From Epiperipatus broadwayi (taxonomy: Eukaryota > Onychophora > Udeonychophora > Euonychophora > Peripatidae): a stretch of 64,000 nt of DNA. Positions within the stretch are counted from its first letter, which is position 1, and each line of letters starts with the position of its first letter. Shown here in pieces: positions 34,265 through 44,216 of the stretch. The notes under the pieces are model-generated. The model saw nothing but the letters and a program-made list of their open reading frames with translations. It did no database searches and was not told the origin of the DNA. A program made the position numbers and the translations under genes. The DNA is taken from positions 2,267,825 to 2,331,824 of the forward strand of contig JAQFVV010000064.1 in the NCBI GenBank assembly GCA_028023455.1, written 5' to 3'.

Positions 34265-34400
34265 TAGATAAAATGGCAGATGGAAAGTTTTACAAACATC
34301 ATAACATGCGTGGATCAGGTTTGATTCTTGTCTAGTAATCTAGAAAGATGTGAAGCATGGATCTGGCTTACAGATCCATCTGCTTCAATATATATAAACA
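34265..34400 (+). repeat. tRNA-like SINE fragment (tentative)
   Basis: Box A-like TGGCAGATGGAAAG and box B-like GGTTTGATTCTTG are spaced about 40 bases apart with CAT between them where an anticodon would be. A clean cloverleaf is not evident. Confidence 0.25.
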
Positions 34401-34430
34401 TTATAAGCATAAAGCTAAACTAGTCAATAA

Positions 34431-34768
34431 ATAATCAAAATTACCCTAAATTTACAATTCAACCAGACTAGTCAAAAAAATAAACTCTAAAGCACAACCA
34501 ATGGTTTCACTGCTATAAACAGACTTCTCAAGTGTAAAGAATTACAAAATAACATATTTACCCACAATTCCACTTACTTTCCATCTACCCTTAATATTAA
34601 AAAAACTGTGGGAAGTGGAATTGTGGGTAATGTTTAGTTTAAATATATTATTTTATAATTCTTTACACTTGAGAAGTCTGATTGTAGCAGTGAAACCAGT
34701 GGTTGTGTTTTAGAGTTTATTTTTTGGATAGTCTGGTTGAGTTGTGAATTTGGAGTAATTTTGATTAT
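34431..34768. repeat. Long inverted repeat, arms about 160 bp
   Basis: Left landmarks CAACCAGACTAGTCAAAAAA, TTTCACTGCTATAAACAGAC and CTTCTCAAGTGTAAAGAATT recur inverted at 34610-34768 with few changes, including the inner pair around TACCCACAATTCCACTTAC. It ends in an (AT)n at 34769. MITE-like, non-coding. Confidence 0.75.
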
Positions 34769-34784
34769 ATATATATATATATAT

Positions 34785-35273
34785 TAGTTTCCAATCAGTA
34801 ACCACCTAAACATTCACAGTAAATATAGCAACCAATATTTGTAACTGCTGTCAAGGCAACCTCACACCTTTTAATAGCAAGAATGGAAATCCATTCCTAC
34901 TAATGGCCCATTGGATATATATGGACACTTAAAGATTGCAACTTGATTATTTCGCTTATTATTTCTAAATAATACATGTGCAATTTAAAAGTATTGCATT
35001 AAGTAATGTTTTAGATGACTATTTATTAGTCTGCAATATAGTGACATGTTTATTTCATGTTTAAAGAGGTTTATTTAAACTTCATTGTAATAATATTTCA
35101 TACTCTGTAGTCAATTTGCAATCTTTAAGTGTCCATATATATTCAATGGACCATTAATAAGAATGGATTTCCATTCTTGCTATTAAAAGGTGTGAAGGTT
35201 GCCTTGACAGCAGTTAGAAATATTGGTTGCTATATTTACTGTGAATGTTTAGGTGGTTACTGGTTGGAAACTA
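34785..35273. repeat. MITE-like element with about 160-bp TIRs
   Basis: Left end TAGTTTCCAATCAGTAACCA and right end TGGTTACTGGTTGGAAACTA are inverses, and the pairing continues about 160 bp inward (GCTGTCAAGGCAACC; TTTTAATAGCAAGAATGG; TGGACACTTAAAGATTGCAA). About 170 bp of unique DNA separates the arms. It lies between two AT runs (target TA or TATA). No transposase. Confidence 0.8.
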
Positions 35274-35647
35274 ATATATATATATATATATAAGCAGCCT
35301 ACATATACAATTTAACAAGTTTAGTAATATATTTATAAAGTCTACATTACAAGAAGATAGAAATTGAATTATTTAAACAATTAATTATAAATTTAATGTG
35401 TAAAATGTTTTCTTATACTTCAAATAAATGATCAGAAATATAAAAACCAATTTTATTAATGCAATTTTAATGTCAATTTTTCCTTAAAGTATTTTTACAA
35501 ATAAATACAATCACATTAATGTTATTCAACCTAATTGAAGAAATTTGAAAATTGAATTAGCACTAAATATAAAAGCTTCAACAATTCAATATTATAAAAA
35601 TCTATTTCAAATTTGAACAAACATACGGTTTTCAATTATGTTTTTAG

Positions 35648-35770
35648 CACAGACATCGCGCCTTCAAGACGAAAACACATGATTAAACAAAACTCCATTA
35701 GATTACACGTATCACAAGAAAACATCGAAAAAAATTTAAACAACTCGGAGAATTTAAAAAAGCATAAAAG
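35648..35770 (+). CDS. Candidate internal exon 3 of an unidentified gene (123 bp)
   Basis: Acceptor TTTTCAATTATGTTTTTAG, then one base, 40 open codons (beginning TDIAPSRRKHMIKQNSIRLH and ending NLKKHK) and AG, then a strong donor GTAAGC. The other phase is closed by a stop. Lys/Arg/Asn-rich, hydrophilic, perhaps disordered; no domain recognised. It has the best splice signals and length of the phase-2 set and higher codon complexity than its flanks. It could be a nuclear protein by composition, which is inference. Confidence 0.42.
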
Positions 35771-36030
35771 GTAAGCATATAAAAAGTAAAAATCCACCCA
35801 TATTTATATATATTTACAAATAAAATTTATTTTCAGTGTAGCAGTTAGTCTCAGTCGGGTTCATAACTTTTTATTTCAATCAAGATGAAAAGTGATAGAC
35901 TTTTAGTTTCAAATGTATTTAGGAAAATCCAATCATCAATTATTCAAATATTGTTGAATAAATAAATATAATAAACGACTGTTAAGAACACATCTGTAGA
36001 TTTTTTTAATATTTAGCTTTATTTCTGTTT

Positions 36031-36143
36031 AGTATGCTTTCTATATATCATGTATAGCTTGTTCATAGTTTATAGTAATATAACTCTCTAGTCATATTAC
36101 TATAAACTATGAATATGATATACATGATATATTGAAAGCATGC
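36031..36143. repeat. Hairpin repeat, 113 bp
   Basis: AGTATGCTTTCTATATATCA and TTCATAGTTTATAGTAATAT on the left pair with inverse copies up to AAAGCATGCT on the right. Short loop near 36090. Non-coding. Confidence 0.7.
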
Positions 36144-36420
36144 TAAGGAGTAAAGCTGAATCTTTAAAAATTTACCTTTTCTCCATATGTTTTCATTAAT
36201 AGTTATTTATTTTCTTAGCTCAGAAAAGAAATAATTTATAATTGAATAACATGTAAGTGTTATTAAATAAATAGTGGGTAAACAAGTGTGATATCAAACT
36301 ACAAAGTTCAATTAGTCAAAATTAATAAGATTGTAATTCAAATCTAAATGCTAATGTGCAGAAAAGTAAGGCCCATTTTTTTACAATACTCTCTAATAAT
36401 TTTTTGATGTTTTAAATAAA

Positions 36421-36606
36421 ACAGGCAAAACTCACTATACATATTGCCACACACAGTAAGCTAGAGTAATCAATGGATGCCAGGAGGCTTGTGCATAAAA
36501 TCCCCATCTAGTGCCTACTCATCCAATATCCCCAGACTAATTTCTGGCTTGTGGACTTCATCAGTGAGGAACCTTGGATCTGAGAGCACTGCACCTAGAT
36601 CTTAAA
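36421..36606 (+). repeat. Fold-back family X copy 3 (single arm)
   Basis: AGGCAAAACTCACTATACAT, GGCTTGTGCATAAAATCCCC, CTAGTGCCTACTCATCCAAT and CCTTGGATCTGAGAGCACTG match the left arm of copy 2 (21501-22042). No inverted partner follows. Confidence 0.65.
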
Positions 36607-37289
36607 GATGTTTTAAATAAGCGTGATACTCTAAAAAGCAACATCGTTGTTATTGCTATAATGTAATACATCAATCATTTCAGGTTAAAAAAATCTTATC
36701 ATACTAGTTAATGATCTTTCTGCTTTACTTTGTAGTGAAATGATTACAGTAAAACTAAAAAAATACAGAAATTCAACTTTACAATACATAAAAATACACC
36801 AGTGTTGGTAAAATTAATGATTTAGGAAGACTAATAAAATAACACATGCCTTAATTGCAATAGCTCAGTATTTAAATGACATGACTCTTATTAGGTAATA
36901 AACAACCATTTTATCACAGTCTATTGACTTCTGATAAAAATATAACAATAAAAAATATATCTGCAATAATATGTCTCTATTTATAATCTCATCTCTACAT
37001 TTTACAATTAAATAAACCTTTAGGTGCAGAAACATCTTAAGAATATAGCTTTGAACTAATTTAAATTAAAGGATACATATTTATTAGCAATTATCTTTAT
37101 TAGATTTCTTATTATAATTGTTAATGCTAATAACAAACCAGCGAAAGGAATTGGTTACTTGTAAACACAAACTTGCAAATGAAAAACTTTTTTCTAACTT
37201 GTAGTTTTTATTGACTACTATTAAATTCTTTTTATTAACTTGCTCTATCTGTGTATGTTTCTGTCTGTATGTACACAATTTTGAATTTT

Positions 37290-37385
37290 TAACAATGAAA
37301 AACAAATCCATTCTTGTCTAAAACTTGAACTCACATCCTTATACTTTCCAAGAAAACTCCTAACAACTCAGACAATGGAAATATT
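37290..37385 (-). repeat. tRNA-like SINE fragment (tentative)
   Basis: On the minus strand GTTGTTAGGAGTTTTCTTGG, then GATGTGAGTTCAAGTTTTAG give box A- and box B-like words spaced as in a tRNA head. They resemble the stretch after hammerhead copy 1 (20548-20600: GTTGTAGAGAGTTTG and GAGTTCAAATC). Confidence 0.25.
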
Positions 37386-37695
37386 ACATTTGTAGAATAA
37401 AATTTTATTAATATTGATTTTTACGCATACTTAATTAAATTAATTAAAAAGCCAATACATAAATATTTTTATATAGTAGACAATCACATGATATTTAAAT
37501 TTAGAATTTGTTTGTTAGAAGGTATATTTTTTTATTTGCACATATTATTAAATTATAGTGTTTGTCAGATATGTTTGGAGTTTTAACCATTTTTAGAAAT
37601 AATAAGTAAATATAACTAAAAAATAGAAAAATAATGTAAACAGCCAACTAAAAAATAGAAAAAGTCAAAACAATCCACTTCTCAATTAATTTGTC

Positions 37696-38048
37696 ATTTT
37701 TTGGAAAATATCAGAGATCTTAAAAATCTAGACTAATTATAAAACAATTAGAAATTGCAGGAATATTGTTGTTTCATAAAAGTATTTGACATTCACATAA
37801 ATCATAAAAATCAAAAAGGCCTCACTTTTTTTTATGAAACAACATTCCTGCAATTTCAAATTGTTTTATAGTAAGTAAAACAATTGGAAATTGCAGGAAT
37901 ATTGTTGTTTTATAAAAGCATTTGAGGCTCAAACAAATCATAAAAATCAAAAAGGTCTCAAATGCTTTTATGAAATGACAATATTTCTACAATTTTCAAT
38001 TGTTTTATAACAAGTCTAAACTCTTAAGATATCTGATATTTTCCAAGG
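37696..38048. repeat. Two tandem hairpins inside a larger palindrome
   Basis: Two hairpins of about 130 bp (37738-37872 and 37879-38010) share the stem AAATTGCAGGAATATTGTTG and its inverse, with the loop ATCATAAAAATCAAAAAGG. The flanks TTGGAAAATATCAGAGATCT and its inverse at 38020-38048 enclose both. The DNA can fold either as two small hairpins or one large cruciform. Confidence 0.8.
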
Positions 38049-38129
38049 ATATTGTTTGGTTAAGCATACTTTGGCCACCAGGTGACATTGCAGAACCACC
38101 AAGAAGCCTGCAAGTGATAAATTTCCATG

Positions 38130-38352
38130 AAAAAAATCTCTAAAATCATCAATGGACAAAAATAACAAAAAAAAAGAGGTTGAAATCATTGACGGAAAAA
38201 AAATAAAAATAAAAAAAACCCTGAAATCATCAATGGACAAAAAAAAAAAGTCTGATATCATCTATGGAAAAAAAAAAAAAAAAAATTGCTGAAATCATTG
38301 ATGGCCAAAAAAAATGCTGAAATCATTGATGGCCAATAACAACAAAAAAAAA
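38130..38352. repeat. Degenerate minisatellite with A-tracts
   Basis: Six or more units of about 30-45 bp with core TGAAATCATTGATGG (variants CAATGG, CTATGG) separated by A-runs of 8 to 18. The shift in spacing is mostly A-run length. Confidence 0.75.
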
Positions 38353-39352
38353 TTCAAAAAATCCATCGAAAAGTACAAATTATAAAAAAAACCCACAGAA
38401 AATGCTATAAAATTCAAATTAAAAAAACAGAAATTGGTGAAAATGTGTCAAACACAGATGCCCCCCCCCCTAGAATCAAGAATTCGTTGCTTAAATCAAA
38501 AAATGGAAATGCCTTAGGCAATATATATATATATCCAAAAAATCCACCAATTCAACATTTTTTGGAACAATTCAATTTAGGAGTGCACGAGAAAAACAGC
38601 GAGGGAAGGTTGATTTTAGTTGGTATTATTATTTAATAATAAAATTTAGGTTCAATCCCCTTCTTTAATAATACTTGATCTTCATTAGATACTACAATCA
38701 ATGTTTCTTGAGACTCAAAGTAAGAATTTCATTTTTAGAACATCAGTTTTCATGTGCATTGACAGAACAAAATTTTGTTATTTGTTGGTTATTCATCTAA
38801 CCCTTGTTATTTAGATTTTACATGATGCAAATGATTAATTTTTTGAATGATTTCCTATCATGTCAAGAGTTACATTTAACTTATCAAAGGAAGGAGGATC
38901 TTCAGATAAATAAATCTTCGATCATTGGAATCAGACCATGATATGAATTGATGTATATGCCAAGTGTAAATAACCTAGCTACTTAGACCTGAGTTTACTA
39001 AAACAATATTGTTAATTTTTTTTATTATAATTATCACTACATACATAATGGTGTCATCAATATGAATATCTATCATCAGGGCATGGGTAGGTAATTTTAG
39101 ATTACTAAGTTGTGGAAATGATAGATGTTCATCACTGACATTTAAACTACATGCATTTTTTATTATTACCTACCTTTGTAAATATTGTCTAAACATTGAA
39201 TTGTTAAAAAAAAAATTTTATTAATGTTTTCATGTTTTCTTTTCTAAAATAAATGTGCTATAACTTGTCAAATTATTATAGTCTCATTAGTTTATTAAAC
39301 CATTCCTTGCATTCATCAACAAAGTCAATGCCTTATATATATATATAAAACA

Positions 39353-39656
39353 AAATAAATGTCCACTAATATTAATAATACAATAACGAAACTTAAATAT
39401 ATTCCAAACAACGGTAAACAATTTATAATATTATATAAATAAAAACTCATAAAGAAATATTTTCGATTATATTCATAATCATTTTCAACTCAACTTACTC
39501 ATAAAGAAATATTTTCGATTATATTCATAATCATTTTCAACTCAACTTTGAGTTGAAAATGATTATGAATATAATCGAAAATATTTCTTTATGAGTTTTT
39601 ATTTATATAATATTATAAATTGTTTACCGTTGTTTGGAATATATTTAAGTTTTGTT
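39353..39656. repeat. Palindromic repeat with duplicated left arm, family P copy 2
   Basis: CTCATAAAGAAATATTTTCG occurs twice in direct order and once inverted, between outer arms AACTTAAATATATTCCAAAC and its inverse. The left outer flank CCACTAATATTAATAATACA equals the inverse of the right flank of copy 1, so these bases belong to the element. Confidence 0.8.
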
Positions 39657-39774
39657 ATATATATATACACACAGCATTATTTTACATGTATATTAGCAAA
39701 TGAATTATTAGAGATTTTAGGTAAGTGTAGTTCATTAATAGTAACTTTGATAAGGTAATCTGATTATTAGTATG

Positions 39775-40050
39775 CATAGATACATCCCTGTTAATAGAGT
39801 CTACGGTGAACTCTCCCTGAGTTCAAACTCTGAGGCATAATGGAAACAAAAGAGGGGTGAGGTGTGGATGAACTAACTCAAATTGCATCCAAATTTAATA
39901 AATAAGTATTGAGTTGGTATATTGAAAGAGGGTGTGAGCATAGGTTATGTGCTTCATTGTGTTATCTCCAGCATACCAAAGACCCTAGGTCTGACCGTAG
40001 TTAGATATAACCATCTCTTTTCATGTCATCGTCCAGACCATTACAATATA
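39775..40050 (+). repeat. SINE-like repeat, family Z copy 2
   Basis: Shares with 13200-13660 the order ACTCTCCCTGAGTTCAAACT, GGCATAATGGAAACAAAAGA, GGATGAACTAACTCAAATTG and GGTCTGACCGTAGTTAGATA. It ends ACCATTACAATATATATATA. tRNA-like head plus AT tail suggests a SINE. Confidence 0.5.
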
Positions 40051-40301
40051 TATATATATTGTTATGTGTGCCCCTTATGTCTCTCCAATACCAATTACAC
40101 ACCTTGTAGCCTAATTTGAATCCAAGATCCATAAACATTATTTTATACTAACCTTTAGTAAATTATTATCCTGTTAAGTGTAATATAACCCGAACAAACT
40201 ATATCAATGTGTGAAAAATATAATTGACAAAATGAACGCAATCAAGAAATGAAAATTTAAGTAAAGAAATATCAAATAAAATTTTTATTATTATTAACAT
40301 A

Positions 40302-40420
40302 TTACATATTCATTAATAATGATGTCAAAAATGGACTTAAATGATAATCACACACTTGCTGTTTTTTAACAACGAGCTTTTTCTCCAAAGAGCGATAAAA
40401 TTTCTCAGCCGCTGAATCAC
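40302..40420 (-). CDS. Candidate terminal exon on the minus strand, unidentified
   Basis: On the minus strand, acceptor AAAATTTTGTAG, then two bases and an open frame DSAAEKFYRSLEKKLVVKKQ, QVCDYHLSPFLTSLLMNM and a stop. The codons are less AT-rich than the surroundings (GCG, CGC, CTC). AATAAA-like words follow downstream. No family recognised; it may belong to a host gene or an old mobile element. Confidence 0.25.
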
Positions 40421-40439
40421 CTACAAAATTTTAAGTAGA

Positions 40440-42040
40440 GAATTTGAATTTACAATTCTAATAGAAACATCAGCCACTTTTGAGTTCAAATAATATTAAA
40501 AACCAATATCTGAAGATCTGAGAAAGCAAGAACAAGCATCATAGAATTAAAGTTAGCCAACTGAGGAATTCGAAATTGAGACCTTTGAAAGTAAATTCAG
40601 ATCATTTGAATTTCCAAAGTCTCTGTAATTCTAAGTTATAGATCAAAGTATGTAGTTCTGAGGATATCTCATAATACAAGAAATATCACTATTAATTCAC
40701 TCAAAATAATTCATCAAAGAAATATATAAATAAGGATACCAACAAATGTAACATCAGGAAAGAAAGTCATTGCTCAAGGTGCTATAATTTGTCAGAACTG
40801 GGATGGAATTTACGTAGCACTTCATATCTGCACTACGAAATACCAAGTCCATTTTTAATATATGGATCTAATAACTCTCCATTTAAAAGCAAAAATTCTA
40901 AAGATACAAAGGATAAGTGACTTAAGAGATGTTCTAGAACACTCATAATTTACCATCTATACCTGAAATAAATTAATGAGGATTACCAGAATGATTCACT
41001 AAAGAGATTTGTTATTATGAACTTTAGAACTATATTTAGGTTGTTGTCATTAATTTTAAATATTGCATGTTTGAATAAAATGTTTTTGTTTATATCTTGA
41101 CTTCAATATGGATACAAAAAGGGTAATATAAGTGTTAGTATATTACATAATGGAGAAATATTGTTGCCTTTAGTTTAAATAAAATAAAATATAGTTTTTT
41201 CTTGCATATAAATCCAATCATCTTCAAATGGGAAAGGGAAGATTTTACCTAATATGTGTTTAGTATCAACCTTTGTACAATTACACCAAATATACTTTTT
41301 TTGTTTGTTTATACTAATAGTTGTGAAATATTTTTTGGTATACTTGACTAACTACTGTCATAAATGGTCTTTCTTGTCTCTATTATAATAACAGTATATA
41401 ACAGGTAGATCCCATATCATCACTATGACAGGAATTTATATATCAAATTAATGAAAATAAAATAAATTATGATCTCCAAATCATGATATAGCAAGCAAGG
41501 GTGATGGACACATTCATAAACACAATTGAAATTTCGTTTATGTTGACATGGGCATCTAATGGCTATTTTTTGTAGGGGACAAGGGTTTGGAACAATAGTT
41601 AAAATTATTTATAAGCAAACAATAACCATAAATATCGAATTAAAGATTTTATAATTTTGTTATAAATTTTCTTTGTTAAAATTATTAATCCTGAAATAGT
41701 GTTGTTAAATATATTCAAATGTTAAATTAAAAAATCTTGGTATGTTTTTCTATAGTCAACTTTCAATTGGTCATGTCTTGTCAGGTATTTATAAATACTT
41801 TGGCACATTCACACATATCTTTGTATATTCACACATACCATTAAACACCTACACATGTTTAAACCTACCCGTATTTTAACTAATATTAACATACCTTGAA
41901 CTAGATGATTATGCAGATTTTCCATGAGTTTGAAACCTAGGAATAACAAGAATAAAAGAAGGCATGGATGAGGTGAGTTTAAGTATATATTTAACAATTA
42001 GTTGATTCTTAACCACTCCTCTTCCAGGAATGAAATTAAT
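40440..42040. other. AT-rich DNA, nothing recognised
   Basis: No coding pattern, terminal repeats or RNA gene noticed before the gap. Confidence 0.5.
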
Positions 42041-42051
42041 ATATATATATA

Positions 42052-42551
42052 NNNNNNNNNNNNNNNNNNNNNNNNNNNNNNNNNNNNNNNNNNNNNNNNN
42101 NNNNNNNNNNNNNNNNNNNNNNNNNNNNNNNNNNNNNNNNNNNNNNNNNNNNNNNNNNNNNNNNNNNNNNNNNNNNNNNNNNNNNNNNNNNNNNNNNNNN
42201 NNNNNNNNNNNNNNNNNNNNNNNNNNNNNNNNNNNNNNNNNNNNNNNNNNNNNNNNNNNNNNNNNNNNNNNNNNNNNNNNNNNNNNNNNNNNNNNNNNNN
42301 NNNNNNNNNNNNNNNNNNNNNNNNNNNNNNNNNNNNNNNNNNNNNNNNNNNNNNNNNNNNNNNNNNNNNNNNNNNNNNNNNNNNNNNNNNNNNNNNNNNN
42401 NNNNNNNNNNNNNNNNNNNNNNNNNNNNNNNNNNNNNNNNNNNNNNNNNNNNNNNNNNNNNNNNNNNNNNNNNNNNNNNNNNNNNNNNNNNNNNNNNNNN
42501 NNNNNNNNNNNNNNNNNNNNNNNNNNNNNNNNNNNNNNNNNNNNNNNNNNN
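42052..42551. other. Assembly gap, exactly 500 N
   Basis: A round 500-N run inside a (TA)n microsatellite. The size is a placeholder; the true length is unknown. Open frames across it are artefacts. Confidence 0.98.
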
Positions 42552-43146
42552 TATATATATATATATAAGGATCAAAGATGTACTCTCTCACCCAATGTGG
42601 TAACCTAGATAAACTATTTTCATATTAGGTAAAAGTCTGTTCCTTTACAATATATATAATGCTAAATATAATATAATTTCATAGTACCCACGACCTAGGA
42701 TTCAAAACATGGCCATACAAAACGATATTTCTCAGGTGACTTTTTCATAAGCAATCCAGATAGTTATAGTATTATTCATTCAATGAATAAGAATCTAGAT
42801 ACTTTTGTAAAAGTGTATAAATCATAGGAATAACTTCTTTACTTTCCAACACCGATTAGTAACTAGCGAACCTATCAAATAATGTCTTCTATATTCTCTT
42901 CATGTTTGATGGCTATTGATGTAGTGGATAATTTAAAAGATTGTTTTACCTTTTACCTTAAAATAGACAGGTAGATGGGTAGGTAAATAGAAAGATTGAT
43001 GAGAATAGTATGTGTATCTGCAAGCTTTTTACTTAAATAAAAAATAAAATGTCTGATTTGAATTAATTTATTTAATAATGAGTTCTAAGTAATAACTTTT
43101 TTGTATTTAAATTATATATATATATAATATATATATATATATATAG

Positions 43147-43251
43147 TGATGTAAATGTTTATACACCACCTAAACAACAACCTCTTGAGGTAATAGATTT
43201 ACTTCACCCAAGTAATGAAATAGAGTTTATGGATGATAACCAAGATCCAAG
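43147..43251 (+). CDS. Candidate internal exon 4 of an unidentified gene (105 bp)
   Basis: After an AT run ending TATATATAG come one base, 34 open codons (DVNVYTPPKQQPLEVIDLLH, then PSNEIEFMDDNQDP) and AG, followed by a donor GTACGT. Phase 2 on both sides, like 3015, 21354, 35648 and 55721. The peptide is acidic with a short hydrophobic core (LEVIDLLH) and looks protein-like. The acceptor has no pyrimidine tract, which is a weakness. No family recognised. Confidence 0.42.
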
Positions 43252-44042
43252 GTACGTTAATAAAAATATATATATATATATTTATATTTCTCTAGCAAAT
43301 TTTGTCTTTGGACATATACAGCATACATGAATATTTAAAACATTTATTATGCTTTAACAACATTGCAAATTTATAAAAATCCTAATAAATGCAAAAGCTA
43401 GCCAATTTGGAATTAATCAATTTTTAATGTATTTATTTTTAAAAAATCTTTTTATAGAATAACTCCACAAAAGAAAGTGTATTTATAATTACAAAGAGTG
43501 CCTATTATTATTATATAAAAAATCTCATATGACGCCATATCTATATTATTATATAAATATGAAATTTTGTTTGTTCATTACTTTATACCTCATATATTGC
43601 ACCAATCTTGCTTAATCCTCACACATTTCTTTTTTGTAAAGAATTTTGTAGACTATAATTTTTTCTTTATGGTAGTTAATTTATTTTAAAAACTTTGGTA
43701 ATTTGCAAACTAAAAATGCTAATGATGTCATAAAAATGCAAAAAAAAAAAAAAGGCAGCACTGAATACATGATTATAGACATTTGAAAATGTTGTGGCCT
43801 GAATATTGAAATACATACTAGAGAAATTAAATAAAATTTTATTGTGGAAATATATTTTAAATTAAATGAATTACATTTGGAACACATATTTAATTTCTCG
43901 CTTGCTTGTTGTATTTAATAACTTATATTTCTAGTGATATTGCTGTTGATAATTATTTCATTTAAATATATTTTAAATGGAATTAGTGAAAGAAAATTTA
44001 ATTTGATATTCAATACATAAAAAAATAAAACATGGAATTTAG

Positions 44043-44070
44043 ATAATAATAATAATAATAATAATAATAA

Positions 44071-44151
<81 letters not shown>

Positions 44152-44152
44152 C

Positions 44153-44215
<63 letters not shown>

Positions 44216-44216
44216 T
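44043..44216. repeat. (ATA)n(TAG)n trinucleotide array
   Basis: Ten AAT units change to about 48 TAG units with one CAG. A LINE follows directly, and TAG/CAG repeats resume at its 3' end (46938). Confidence 0.97.

Noticed and set aside
38600-38680. tRNA-like stretch with AGGTTCAATCCCC, considered as a mitochondrial tRNA insert
   Set aside because: The T-arm looks good but I could not pair an acceptor stem or a D-arm, so no tRNA is called.
41998-42608. Open frames across 42 kb on both strands
   Set aside because: They run through 500 N bases and TA repeats, so they are artefacts of the gap.
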